Shown here: piece after piece, positions 7,224 to 15,617 of the stretch | Numbering within the stretch: position 1 is the first letter of the stretch | Layout of the letters: each line of letters begins with the position of its first letter | Assembly: GCA_023412665.1 (NCBI GenBank) | Contig: JAEZCA010000067.1 | Location: 1 to 40,473 of the forward strand | Direction of reading: 5' to 3' | DNA: 40,473 bases | Source: Bacillota bacterium | GTDB taxonomy: Bacteria; Bacillota; Clostridia; Acetivibrionales; DTU013 | The notes under the pieces: model-generated | Seen by the model: the letters and a program-made list of their open reading frames with translations, nothing else | The model's database searches: none | What the model was told of the DNA's origin: nothing | Made by a program: the position numbers and the translations under genes

Positions 7224-8555
7224 TCAGGTGCTGTCTTTACTGCGGCGTAATATGAACGAAACCAATTTGGCAAACAGCTTTCCCAAATTAAACAGCAGTA
7301 GTATTGCTTCAATAACCAGCAGAATTGCGACGATCAGGAATATATCCTTGTTTTCGTTTATTTTTTTCTGAATTTTTGTCTTTGTATCCTCAGTTGGTAT
7401 TATCTCACTTTCAGGATACAGGCTGATGGTCACTTCGGTGCCGTCGCCAAGGATATAAGTGGCGCTGCCTGCAGGGATCGTTCTCTTCAGAGGTGGTTTG
7501 ATATCTGCTGTAGCTTCAAATTCCTTTATATAGCTTTCACCTATCGGGTGGGTATACATGATGTCGCTTTGGCTGACAAGCTTGACCTGATTTCCTTCGA
7601 AATCGACAGTTTTGATCACTTCGTTTTTACTTACCAGCGTGCTCTTCCAGAAGTTGTTGAAGCCATAATCCAGCAGCGCCGATGTATCAGTGTACATGGA
7701 CTGAGCCGGGGAATCAAGCACGATGCCAATAAGCTTCAGATTCTTTCGCGTTGCAGTGCTGATGACCGACTGCTGATCCTTGTTGTTGTATCCGATTTTG
7801 CCTCCATTTAAACCGTCGTAGGACCAGAACAGCTGATTGGAGTTGGTCAGAATCCTGGGAGTATTGGAAGCATCATACCAAAGCTTGACCTTGGCCGAAT
7901 ATATGTTGTTGAACTGAGGATTTTTAATAGCATATCTGACCAGTGCTGAAATATCCTTTGCCGTAGTATATTGCAGTTCATCGTACAAGCCGGTGGGATT
8001 TGTGAACTGGGTTTGTGTCATTCCCGCATTTTTAGCTGTTTCGTTCATCATATCGACAAACTTCTTTATGTCACCGGAGGATACGCTCTCTGCAACCGCC
8101 ACTGCAGCATCATTGGCTGATGTAAGCATTATGGCATGGAGCAGGTCACTCATCAAATACTTTGCTCCAACCTGAAGACTCAGAGCAGAACCTTCCGTAT
8201 CAACAGAGTCAGAACTGACGGTAACATAAGAGGACAGACTGCTTTTTTCAACCGCAACAAGAACGGTCATAAGCTTGCAGGCTGCCGAAATATGAAGAGG
8301 TGCTTCACTGTTCTTGTGATACAGGACCTGACCGGTCTCAGCCTCGACAAGTATGGCTGAGGGTGCGCTGATTTCAGGAGATGGAACTCTTCCTGCTGCT
8401 CCGATTCCGATGCTTTCTGCACTGATATCGGATACTGCCGCTTTGGAAGCCGCATCGTCGGCATCCGCTGCTTCAGGAAGCGCAAAACAAGCAACAGGTG
8501 TGAATGTCAGCATTAATGCCGTTATCAAAAAAAGCAGAAAACCTCTTACTTTCAT
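7224..8555 (-). CDS. D-alanyl-D-alanine carboxypeptidase family protein (DacF-like), degenerate active site
   Basis: 443-residue peptidase S11/low-molecular-weight PBP homologue. A signal peptide (residues 1-25) precedes the catalytic-fold domain (about 62-330), a PBP5_C-like beta domain (about 335-395) and a C-terminal membrane helix (IFLIVAILLVIEAILLLF) with a basic end. This is the DacF architecture, placing the enzyme outside the membrane. The motifs are altered. Where the family has P-A-S-T-T-K, this protein has H-I-S-A-A-C-K (residues 88-94), so a gapless alignment puts Ala91 at the nucleophile position. The SxN motif SAN (146-148) is intact, but KTG reads KIG (253-255). It may be a non-catalytic wall-binding or regulatory homologue. 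GGAGGACGG precedes the start. Confidence 0.85.
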   Translation of the reverse strand: MKVRGFLLFLITALMLTFTPVACFALPEAADADDAASKAAVSDISAESIGIGAAGRVPSPEISAPSAILVEAETGQVLYHKNSEAPLHISAACKLMTVLVAVEKSSLSSYVTVSSDSVDTEGSALSLQVGAKYLMSDLLHAIMLTSANDAAVAVAESVSSGDIKKFVDMMNETAKNAGMTQTQFTNPTGLYDELQYTTAKDISALVRYAIKNPQFNNIYSAKVKLWYDASNTPRILTNSNQLFWSYDGLNGGKIGYNNKDQQSVISTATRKNLKLIGIVLDSPAQSMYTDTSALLDYGFNNFWKSTLVSKNEVIKTVDFEGNQVKLVSQSDIMYTHPIGESYIKEFEATADIKPPLKRTIPAGSATYILGDGTEVTISLYPESEIIPTEDTKTKIQKKINENKDIFLIVAILLVIEAILLLFNLGKLFAKLVSFILRRSKDST

Positions 8556-8578
8556 TCCGTCCTCCGGTCAAGGTGTTG

Positions 8579-8615
8579 TGACACTCCTCAGGCTATAGCA
8601 TGCTGAGGAGTGTCA
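8579..8615. repeat. 13-bp perfect inverted repeat between glgP and the carboxypeptidase gene
   Basis: TGACACTCCTCAG (8579-8591) and CTGAGGAGTGTCA (8603-8615) form a long hairpin with an 11-base loop. Neither strand shows a T-run, so it is an incomplete intrinsic terminator at best. It lies in the 69-base gap between two minus-strand genes and could partly insulate them or stabilise the glgP mRNA 3' end. Confidence 0.6.
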
Positions 8616-8624
8616 TGTGTATGA

Positions 8625-11228
8625 TCATTCGGCCCATTTTACGAGTCGGAGCTCAAATTTGTCTGTCAGCAGCGGGTGCGACGGCAATAATCTGTATTGG
8701 TACCCGTATTCGCCTCCGTTGGCAATCACTATATCCGTTGTATATCTGTAATTGCCTCCGCCATTGTCTGCTGTCATCTGCATGGTCTTATACATGCCAT
8801 TTTCAATGTCTCCATTGCTGCCGACATTTCCGTAATAAAGCTCTACGGCTACATCCTCAGGCTTAAGCGGGCCAAGGTAAACTACAGAATCCAGTGATAT
8901 TTCGGTTCCCGGCACAGACTGTACATCACAGCCTGCTGTAACAGAAACGCCCATTTTGATACCGGTTCCTGACTGGCTTGCAGTACGGCAGCTGTCTGCT
9001 CTTACAGATACATAATGCCAGTTGTCATAAACATACTTTTTCCATTTTGCAAGCTGTATAACCAGCTGACAATCTGTATTGCCTGTTGACGAAAAATTGC
9101 ATGTCTTTCTCATTGCCGGCATATAAAGCTTTTCGGTATAATCCTGAAGCATCCTGTGGGTGCTGAAGTAAGCCGCCAGAGAGATTATTGACTCCTTCAT
9201 CATTCTTACCCAGCCCTTTGGAATGCCATTTTCATCTCTTTCATAATACAGCGGAATAAGGCTTTTTTCCAGTACCTCATACAAGGACTCACTGTCCGCG
9301 TTGTCCTGGCAGATTTCATTCGGATAAACGGTTTCCGAACCGATGGCCCATCCATTCATGCCGTTATAGCCTTCTCTCCACCATCCGTCCAGAACACTGA
9401 AATTCAACACTCCGTTGAGGCCTGCCTTCTGTCCGCTCGTACCGCTTGCCTCAAGAGGCATCCGCGGATTGTTGAGCCATACGTCGACGCTTTGCACCAG
9501 GCGCCGTGCCAGCGAAATATTGTAATTCTCCAGAAGCACGACCTTTCCCGCAAAGCCCTCCTGCTCGGAAATATCATTTATGAATTTAATCAAATCCTGA
9601 GCAGGTCTGTCGGCCGGATGGGCTTTTCCCGCAAATATTATCTGGACCGGAGCATCCTGCTTGTTGAGCAGCTTCCTGATACGCTCGATATCCCGGAAGA
9701 TCAGCGTTGCCCTCTTATATGTGGCAAATCGCCTGGAAAAACCGATCGTAAGTGCGTCGGGGTCCAGTGTCCTGCAGGGTTTTACCGCGTTACTGGCCAT
9801 ATAGCCCGCTCTTATCCTGCTGTTTACATACCGGGCCATACTTTCCTTTAGACTCGCATGCGCTTTCCAAAGTTCCTCATCCGGAATATTTTCTATCATT
9901 TCCCATACATCACGGTCATAAAGCTTGTTCTCCCAGCCCTTTGGCAGGTAGGTATCAAACAGCCTCTTGAGAAATGGCGATAGCCATGTAAGCGTATGAA
10001 TTCCGTTTGTCACATGTGTTATCGGGACTTCATGCTCCGGTACTCCGGGCCACAGATGGTTGAACATACGCCTGGTTACGGCCCCATGAAGCTTGCTGAC
10101 GCCATTTCGCCCCGAGGCCATTCTCATAGCCATTACTGCCATATTGAAGCCGTACGGGTTTCCATCCTCGCGTCCGAAGGAAAGGAATTCATCCCTGCTT
10201 ATACCCAGGGATTCCCTGTAGGCTGTGAAATACATGTCCATGGCGTCGTGGTAGAAAACGTCTATACCTGCCGGGACCGGCGTGTGTATCGTGAATACTG
10301 AAGAGGAGGACAGCAGCTCCTTTGCTTCATGGAAGCTGATATTGTACCTCTTCATGAATTTTCTGATGACTTCGAAGCACAAAAAGGCCGAATGACCTTC
10401 ATTCATGTGATAGACGGCCGGCTGTATGCCCAGGACATCCAATGCGCGCACTCCGCCGATGCCGAGCAGTATTTCCTGCTGGATCCTGGTATCGTGATCG
10501 CCGCCGTAAAGCCTGGCGGTTATCAGCCTGTCGTGTTCAATATTCGCCGGAACATCGGAGTCGAGCAGGTACAGATTTACCTTTCCGACCTTGATATGCC
10601 ATATTGAGGCATATACTGTCCTGCCGGGGAAATCAACGCTTATGAGTACGAGGTCGCCATTTTCGTCCACTACCTGGGTGACCGGCATTTCACTGATATT
10701 CAGAGTGGAAAAGCTGGTTTCCTGGATGCCCTCACAGTTTATCTGCTGGTTGAAATAGCCCTGTCTGTAGAACAGGCCGATCCCTGTGAAAGGAATGCCC
10801 AGATCGCTTGCCGATTTGCAATGGTCCCCGGACAGTACGCCAAGGCCGCCGGAATAGATGGGCAGAGTCTCGTTAATGCCATATTCAGCCGAAAAGTATG
10901 CGATCATATTTCCGGCTTTATCCGGATAGGTCCTGTTGAACCAGGTGTCCATGTTGTTCATATACTCATCGAACTTGCTCACAACACTATCGTATATATC
11001 CAAAAATTGCGGGTCCGCAGCCAGAGCCTCCAGCCTGCTGCTGTCTACCCGTTTCAGGAATGACAGCGGATTTGACCCGGTATCGATCCAGAGTGCCGGA
11101 TCTATGGTGCGAAAAAGCTCTGTTGCCTCGCAGTTCCAGGACCACCAGAGATTGCCGGCAATATCCGCAAGCCGTTCAAGTCTGGCGGGTATTACTGACG
11201 GTACGGTTATTCTTCCAATTGGTTTCAT
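8625..11228 (-). CDS. glgP: alpha-glucan (glycogen/maltodextrin) phosphorylase, DUF3417 type
   Basis: 867-residue GT35 phosphorylase that releases glucose 1-phosphate from alpha-1,4-glucans in the cytosol using pyridoxal phosphate. The first 100 residues (LERLADIAGNLWWSWN) are the DUF3417 N-terminal domain of the short, non-animal type (TIGR02094-like). The catalytic part includes YFSAEYGINETLPIYSGGLG, YHMNEGHSAFL, HTPVPAGIDVF and the PLP-lysine motif EASGTSGQKAGLNG (Lys near residue 600). The extra C-terminal segment fits the long forms of this subgroup. TGGAGTGATTAA precedes the ATG. No other glycogen genes are near, so the link to glycogen storage is from family only. Confidence 0.92.
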   Translation of the reverse strand: MKPIGRITVPSVIPARLERLADIAGNLWWSWNCEATELFRTIDPALWIDTGSNPLSFLKRVDSSRLEALAADPQFLDIYDSVVSKFDEYMNNMDTWFNRTYPDKAGNMIAYFSAEYGINETLPIYSGGLGVLSGDHCKSASDLGIPFTGIGLFYRQGYFNQQINCEGIQETSFSTLNISEMPVTQVVDENGDLVLISVDFPGRTVYASIWHIKVGKVNLYLLDSDVPANIEHDRLITARLYGGDHDTRIQQEILLGIGGVRALDVLGIQPAVYHMNEGHSAFLCFEVIRKFMKRYNISFHEAKELLSSSSVFTIHTPVPAGIDVFYHDAMDMYFTAYRESLGISRDEFLSFGREDGNPYGFNMAVMAMRMASGRNGVSKLHGAVTRRMFNHLWPGVPEHEVPITHVTNGIHTLTWLSPFLKRLFDTYLPKGWENKLYDRDVWEMIENIPDEELWKAHASLKESMARYVNSRIRAGYMASNAVKPCRTLDPDALTIGFSRRFATYKRATLIFRDIERIRKLLNKQDAPVQIIFAGKAHPADRPAQDLIKFINDISEQEGFAGKVVLLENYNISLARRLVQSVDVWLNNPRMPLEASGTSGQKAGLNGVLNFSVLDGWWREGYNGMNGWAIGSETVYPNEICQDNADSESLYEVLEKSLIPLYYERDENGIPKGWVRMMKESIISLAAYFSTHRMLQDYTEKLYMPAMRKTCNFSSTGNTDCQLVIQLAKWKKYVYDNWHYVSVRADSCRTASQSGTGIKMGVSVTAGCDVQSVPGTEISLDSVVYLGPLKPEDVAVELYYGNVGSNGDIENGMYKTMQMTADNGGGNYRYTTDIVIANGGEYGYQYRLLPSHPLLTDKFELRLVKWAE

Positions 11229-11541
11229 TTAATCACTCCATTATAAATGTCTTCTATGTGTTAATATATTAACCACAAAATCGCATGTGCAACCAATATT
11301 TGCACTTGAGATTCTATTAATAATAACATATTTTATTAACAATGAAATATAATTTTCATTAAAATTTGGAATCAAATGCGAATGGCTAATGCAAAGTAAT
11401 CCTACATCCATCACTAACTGTAGAACTTAACTCTTTGCTTTGCTATAGGGCTGCCGATCACAGTGACAAAAAATTACCACTTTTAAAATGCCTTATTTTG
11501 CTTAAACTAGAAGCAAATGATCGATATGGCGGGTAAGCATT
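11229..11541. other. divergent intergenic region
   Basis: AT-rich 313-base gap between glgP (minus) and the small membrane protein gene (plus). It must contain the glgP promoter on the minus strand, but no pair of boxes is convincing. No hairpin terminator and no reading frame with a ribosome binding site are seen. Confidence 0.5.
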
Positions 11542-11943
11542 ATGTTGAAACGTTTCTTCTTCTACGGCCTGGCGGGCTGGGGCATCGAGATGGTATGGAC
11601 CGGCGCGGGATCACTGATCAGCGGCGATCTGAGGCTCGCCGGCGAATCGAATCTCTGGATGTTTTTTATATACGGAAGCGCTGTATTCCTTGAACCAGTG
11701 CATCATGCCATAGCCAGGTGGAATTTCCTCCTTCGGGGCTTGCTTTGGGTATTGATCATATGGAGCATCGAATACACCAGCGGATGGCTGCTATACACAG
11801 TGCTGGGCGTTTATCCCTGGTATTATTCCGACAGCCTGTCTGTGAATGGACTGATCACGATCGCATACGCTCCTGCCTGGTTCGTTGCAGGTATGGTCTT
11901 CGAGAGACTGCACAGAGGCCTGGACAGCTTTGGCATTGCGTGA
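11542..11943 (+). CDS. small integral membrane protein (putative ABC-transporter type IV/CmpB-like family)
   Basis: 133 residues with about four hydrophobic helices: FFFYGLAGWGIEMVWTG, MFFIYGSAVFLEPVHH, LLRGLLWVLIIWSIEYTSGWLL and VNGLITIAYAPAWFVAGMVF. The pattern GWGIEMVW ... EYTSGWLLYTVLGVYPWYYSD resembles the PF06541 putative ABC permease family, whose members are short bacterial membrane proteins of unproven function. GGCGGGTAAG precedes the ATG. No partner ATPase gene is adjacent, so transporter function is not supported by context. Confidence 0.65.
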   Translation: MLKRFFFYGLAGWGIEMVWTGAGSLISGDLRLAGESNLWMFFIYGSAVFLEPVHHAIARWNFLLRGLLWVLIIWSIEYTSGWLLYTVLGVYPWYYSDSLSVNGLITIAYAPAWFVAGMVFERLHRGLDSFGIA

Positions 11944-12023
11944 GATTGCCATATTATTGCATGATTATTTCAAAGCGGTAAGCATCATTGCGTTTATATT
12001 AATATTCCTTTAGAATAGTATAA

Positions 12024-12130
12024 CGAGGCGATAGGTGGGCCCTGCCCCTATAGGTGGGCCCCGCCTCTATACGTATTTTCAGCCCTTCAGGCGGAAAAAC
12101 GCCTGGTGGCGGGTAACGATTGCATTTGGA
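12024..12130. repeat. dispersed intergenic repeat, copy 1
   Basis: This stretch shares long blocks with 34462-34556: GAGGCGATAG, TGGGCCC, CTCTATACGTATTTTCAGCC, GAAAAACGC, TGGTG, CGGGTA and CGATT, in the same order. Copy 1 also holds an internal duplication of about 19 bases starting ATAGGTGGGCCC. A CAGGCG-GAAAAA-CGCCTG hairpin is present in this copy only. It ends just before the ribosome binding site of the next gene. It could be a mobile repeat or a small structured RNA. Confidence 0.75.
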
Positions 12131-12157
12131 AAAGGCTTATTAAATTGTGAGGTCAAA

Positions 12158-13210
12158 ATGAAGGTTGCGGAAAAAAAAGCGCCGGGTTCGCCGGGGACGC
12201 CGGGGACGCCGACATCGCGGAGATCGCCGGGGTCACATAAAAGGCGCATTCTTATATTTTTACTGTTCCAGTTTATAATCGCGTTGGTAACAATGCCGGT
12301 GTATATTTTCTACGGTCCCTTTGAGGAAGTCAAAGCGACTCTTGTAGGCGCGTCCTGGAATACCCTGAACCATCAGTACATTGCCAAATTCTTTCTGACA
12401 GACGAGGCCATCCAGAGAATAATAGGAGGTACCTATGCCGTTGACCCTACTGACGGCGGAGAAGCGCTGCAGAAGCTGGAGCTAGGAAAAAAGCATGATA
12501 ATGAAATAGAGGTGTACAACATAGACGGCGGAGACTTCGAGGGCAAGCTCATCGTAGTTCATGATCCGACACGAATAGTTGTGGGCTATTCCTCGCTGTT
12601 TCCGGATTCGGGAGAGACAACGAGCCGCATCGTGAAAAACAACGGCGGAATCGCCGGTATAAACGCAGGCGGCTTCCTGGACAGAGGCTGGACCGGCACA
12701 GGCGGCACGCCGCTGGGATTTATAATCCATGACGGCAAGGTAGTAATGGATCAGCATGAAGGTAAGGATGTAAAGCAGGAAACCGTTGCTTTCACTGAAG
12801 AGGGTATGCTGATAGTGGGCAAACACACCATGAAGCAGCTAATGGAATACGGAGTCAGGGAGGGCGTCAGCTTCGGCCCGCCTCTGATAGTGAATGGAAA
12901 ACCGACTATCAAAAAAGGTGACGGGGGCTGGGGGATAGCTCCCAGGACCGCCATTGGTCAAAGAAAGACCGGAGAGGTACTGCTGCTGGTGATAGACGGC
13001 CGGACGCTGGATTCCTTCGGGGCTACACTCAGGGACGTGCAGGATATCCTTCTTGAATATGGAGCGGTGAATGCGGCAAACCTTGACGGGGGCTCATCCA
13101 CAACCATGTATTACAATGGAAAGGTAATAAACAAGCCCTCGGACAAGCTCGGCGAAAGAACGGTCCCCACGGCCTTTGTCGTGATGCCGGAAGGCGGTGG
13201 CGGCAGATGA
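12158..13210 (+). CDS. membrane-anchored phosphodiester glycosidase (NAGPA domain) protein
   Basis: 350-residue protein. The first about 28 residues are Pro/Gly/Ser-rich and basic (PGSPGTPGTP), encoded by short GCCGGGGAC DNA repeats. A membrane helix follows (ILIFLLFQFIIALVTMPVYIF), then an extracytoplasmic domain. From about residue 120, the segments GIAGINAGGFLD, GTPLGFIIHDGKV, SFGPPLIVNGKP, APRTAIGQRKTGEVLLLVIDG and NLDGGSSTTMYYNGKVIN are typical of the NAGPA (phosphodiester alpha-GlcNAcase-like) family. Members may act on phosphodiester-linked sugars in wall polymers; the substrate here is unknown. I choose ATG 12158 behind GAGGTC. The frame is open further upstream, but that part runs through the dispersed repeat. 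It overlaps the next gene by 4 bases. Confidence 0.85.
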   Translation: MKVAEKKAPGSPGTPGTPTSRRSPGSHKRRILIFLLFQFIIALVTMPVYIFYGPFEEVKATLVGASWNTLNHQYIAKFFLTDEAIQRIIGGTYAVDPTDGGEALQKLELGKKHDNEIEVYNIDGGDFEGKLIVVHDPTRIVVGYSSLFPDSGETTSRIVKNNGGIAGINAGGFLDRGWTGTGGTPLGFIIHDGKVVMDQHEGKDVKQETVAFTEEGMLIVGKHTMKQLMEYGVREGVSFGPPLIVNGKPTIKKGDGGWGIAPRTAIGQRKTGEVLLLVIDGRTLDSFGATLRDVQDILLEYGAVNAANLDGGSSTTMYYNGKVINKPSDKLGERTVPTAFVVMPEGGGGR

Positions 13211-14253
13211 AAAAGCTGAGAATGATATATAAATGGATATTGATATCCGTAATATTGCAGACAGCTGTGCTTGCATATATCAATTATGTATACCTTCCCA
13301 ACAGAGGTCAATTCAGGGCCACCATGTACGAGACAGAGGTTTTGCCTGTGAAAAACCGCAGCTTCAAGCTTCCCAAGGGAGCGGAGAATGTCAGCGTTTC
13401 CTTTGACGGACTGTTTGCAGCATACAGGCTCGAAGGAAAGCTTGAGATAGCAGATCTCGACAGCGGAAAAACTATTAAAAAGCTTGAGGCCGGCGAGGGA
13501 GAATTCACATTTTTCAGGTGGCTCCCGGACAGAGAAATGCTCATCTACAGTATAAAGGAGCCGGAGGGCAAAAGCGGCAGAGTACGCATATCGACCTATG
13601 ACATCGTACCTGAGCTGGACAGGAGCTATCCTGATATAAAAAACCTGCCTGAGGAAAGCGAGGTCGTCGGAATAGAGCTGTCTCCGCTGACCAACATAGT
13701 TTATCCGAAGATAAAAACAAGCGATACCAGAGCCCGGATCTACAGGTTTGACATCATGGACGAGCTGAACCTTGTTTTCAAAACGGATCTGACTACGATA
13801 ATAAAGGAAACGATGTATACGGACAACCTTGTATACCAGCCTGAAGGCAAGAAGATCAGCATAAGGAACGGCAAATCGGGCAAAACCTCATACGTTCCTG
13901 TGAAGGAGGCCGGACTGCTGCTGGCTGTAGACGACAATGACTTCATTTATACCGGCGCCGGGGATGAGTCGGGCAAAATCGTGGTCATTTACTATGGGAA
14001 GGCTGATCAGAAAGCGGAAGGATGGAAATCGCTGAAGCCGGAGGCGGCAGCTGCCAGAGAGGATATCTTTATAACGGCAGGCGGAGCTATCTATACAGCC
14101 GACAGGGACAACAGCAGCGTCACATGCCTGAAATCACCTGATGGTCAGGAGACCGGGAAAATCGGGTTTGATGGCAATCTGCTGACTGTGCTTGATAATT
14201 ATGTTGTTTCAATAGAAGGAAATAAACTAATAATAAAGGCAATAAAAAAGTAG
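13207..14253 (+). CDS. membrane-anchored extracytoplasmic protein, beta-propeller-like
   Basis: 348 residues of unrecognised family. One N-terminal helix (WILISVILQTAVLAYINYVYL) anchors a long exterior domain. The rest shows repeated short beta-rich units with spacings resembling WD/DPP-IV-like propeller blades (SVSFDGLFAAYRLEGKLEIA, FFRWLPDREMLIYSI, IFITAGGAIYTADRD, NLLTVLDNYVVSIEG). There are no catalytic motifs. The start overlaps the stop of the NAGPA gene (ATGA), so the two are translationally coupled and probably act together at the cell surface. The propeller assignment is inferred from the repeating pattern, not from a recognised domain. Confidence 0.7.
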   Translation: MKKLRMIYKWILISVILQTAVLAYINYVYLPNRGQFRATMYETEVLPVKNRSFKLPKGAENVSVSFDGLFAAYRLEGKLEIADLDSGKTIKKLEAGEGEFTFFRWLPDREMLIYSIKEPEGKSGRVRISTYDIVPELDRSYPDIKNLPEESEVVGIELSPLTNIVYPKIKTSDTRARIYRFDIMDELNLVFKTDLTTIIKETMYTDNLVYQPEGKKISIRNGKSGKTSYVPVKEAGLLLAVDDNDFIYTGAGDESGKIVVIYYGKADQKAEGWKSLKPEAAAAREDIFITAGGAIYTADRDNSSVTCLKSPDGQETGKIGFDGNLLTVLDNYVVSIEGNKLIIKAIKK

Positions 14254-14324
14254 AACTGTTTTATTATTGAATTATGTGGTAATAATAAACAGACTAATAG
14301 AATTATTCAGGAGGTTGATGAAAT

Positions 14325-14654
14325 ATGGCGGGAGATAAAGTAACAGTCTTAACAAAAGACAATTTCGACCAGGTGGTCAATGGTACCGATAAACCGGTAC
14401 TGGTCGACTTTTGGGCTTCATGGTGCAATCCTTGCAGATCAATCGCGCCCGTGATAGAGGAGCTGGCGCAGGAATACGAAGGCAAAGCAGTGGTGGGAAA
14501 GGTAAATGTTGACGAGCAGGGCGAGCTGTCAGCAAAGTTCAGGATAATGAGCATCCCAACAATAATACTGTTTAAAGGTGGACAGCCCGTTGACAAAATC
14601 GTGGGCGCAAGATCAAAAAGCGATTTTGCAAAAATGCTTGATAAGAGCATCTGA
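14325..14654 (+). CDS. trxA: thioredoxin with CNPC active site
   Basis: 109-residue thioredoxin fold protein, the usual size. DFWASWCNPC places the redox cysteines at Cys34 and Cys37, and the cis-proline motif MSIPTI follows at about residue 77. Thioredoxins reduce protein disulfides using electrons from thioredoxin reductase. The classical site is CGPC; here Gly is replaced by Asn, which could shift redox potential or partner choice. CAGGAGGTTGATG precedes the start. An AT-rich inverted repeat (TTTATTATT 14260-14268, AATAATAAA 14281-14289) lies upstream. No thioredoxin reductase gene is near. Confidence 0.93.
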   Translation: MAGDKVTVLTKDNFDQVVNGTDKPVLVDFWASWCNPCRSIAPVIEELAQEYEGKAVVGKVNVDEQGELSAKFRIMSIPTIILFKGGQPVDKIVGARSKSDFAKMLDKSI

Positions 14655-14961
14655 TAAAACCCGAAAAGATTTTCTGAGTTGGTGAAGTATTATTTCTATA
14701 TAGCAAGGCAATGGTTGTCCCCCCGTTTTTAAAGGCGGCGGGAATTAATTTGTACTACAGGCGGCGAGGATAACCTCCCGCCTGAGCTGCAAAGACGAGC
14801 AGAAGGTACTGCTTTCAGCGGGCCTGACAGAAACGCGCAAATATAACGAAATTCTTGTCATAATCGAAAAATTTCCTTATTAATAATTGCACTATAAGAA
14901 GGATTTTGTAAAATAATATTGAATATATAGAAATAAACTACTTTACGAGGAGGGAATTCCA
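14655..14961. other. intergenic region with strong hairpins
   Basis: 307 bases without a gene. A GC-rich hairpin at 14758-14784 has CAGGCGG/CCGCCTG outer pairs, one bulged C, and an inner GAGG-ATAA-CCTC tetraloop stem. A second, AGCAG-AAGGTA-CTGCT, follows at about 14798-14813. No T-run is seen after either, so this is not a plain terminator. It might be a small structured RNA or leader. I recognise no known class. Confidence 0.45.
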
Positions 14962-15537
14962 ATGCCTGGAGAAAAGCGTTTTAGGTCTACGTTTATGGGC
15001 GGATTCAAGAAATCCGACGTTAATGTTTATATCGAGAAGATACTTAAAGAGTTTGATGAAAAACTCAAAAATAAAGATGATGAAATAGCTGTGCTGAAGT
15101 CCCAGAACAAGGATCTGAAAAACAAGTATGAGGATCTTTCGAGACGATCTGATGAAATAGGCGAGTCAAGGAACAAGATCGCCAATGTACTTATACAGGC
15201 GCAGGAAAATGCTGAGAAGATACTGGAGAATGCCCGCCTCGAAGCAATTGAAGAAAAGAAGAAGCTCGAGGAGACCATCGAGAAGGACAGAGAGAAAATC
15301 GTCGATATCCGTACTGAGATAAAGAATTTGAAGAACGAGGTCGTGACACTTCTTAAGAAATATGAGGAGCAGCTTTCGGAGCTCGCAAAGGACGAAAAGG
15401 CGGCCCAAGCCGTTGAACAGGCAATGGATCAGGCTGCCGCTGCATCGGAGCCGGGCTGGGAGGCCGATATGTCAGCTCAGCAGGAGCAGGCCGCTGCATC
15501 GACTGACGAATATGATCCTGGCTTCACAAGGTATTGA
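14962..15537 (+). CDS. DivIVA-domain-like coiled-coil protein
   Basis: 191 residues. The N-terminal RFRSTFMGGFKKSDVNVYIE matches the DivIVA start, the membrane-curvature binding part that ends in a short Gly/Phe turn. Residues about 28-145 are a nearly uninterrupted coiled coil rich in Lys and Glu. The tail is Ala/Gln-rich and probably disordered. DivIVA/GpsB/SepIVA-like proteins organise poles and division sites in Gram-positive bacteria. This is a short, divergent member with unknown partners. GAGGAGGGAATTCC precedes the ATG. Confidence 0.75.
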   Translation: MPGEKRFRSTFMGGFKKSDVNVYIEKILKEFDEKLKNKDDEIAVLKSQNKDLKNKYEDLSRRSDEIGESRNKIANVLIQAQENAEKILENARLEAIEEKKKLEETIEKDREKIVDIRTEIKNLKNEVVTLLKKYEEQLSELAKDEKAAQAVEQAMDQAAAASEPGWEADMSAQQEQAAASTDEYDPGFTRY

Positions 15538-15579
15538 ACAATGTAACAGGCATTGGTGCAAATATTTTTTAAATAATGC

Positions 15580-15608
15580 TTGAAATAAACGGAAGTAATT
15601 GCTATAAT
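15580..15608 (+). promoter_or_regulatory. sigma-A promoter for the T-box transcript
   Basis: TTGAAA (15580-15585), a 17-base spacer and a perfect TATAAT (15603-15608), directly upstream of the T-box leader. Confidence 0.75.
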
Positions 15609-15617
15609 CTAAAACAA

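Noticed and set aside
12024..12130. c-di-GMP-I (GEMM) riboswitch
   Set aside because: The end GGTGGCGGGTAACGAT looks slightly similar to the GEMM 3' end, but the conserved GCACAGGGCAAACC-type block is missing.
12035..12157. Upstream start for the NAGPA gene
   Set aside because: The extension would be encoded by the dispersed repeat. ATG 12158 has its own ribosome binding site.
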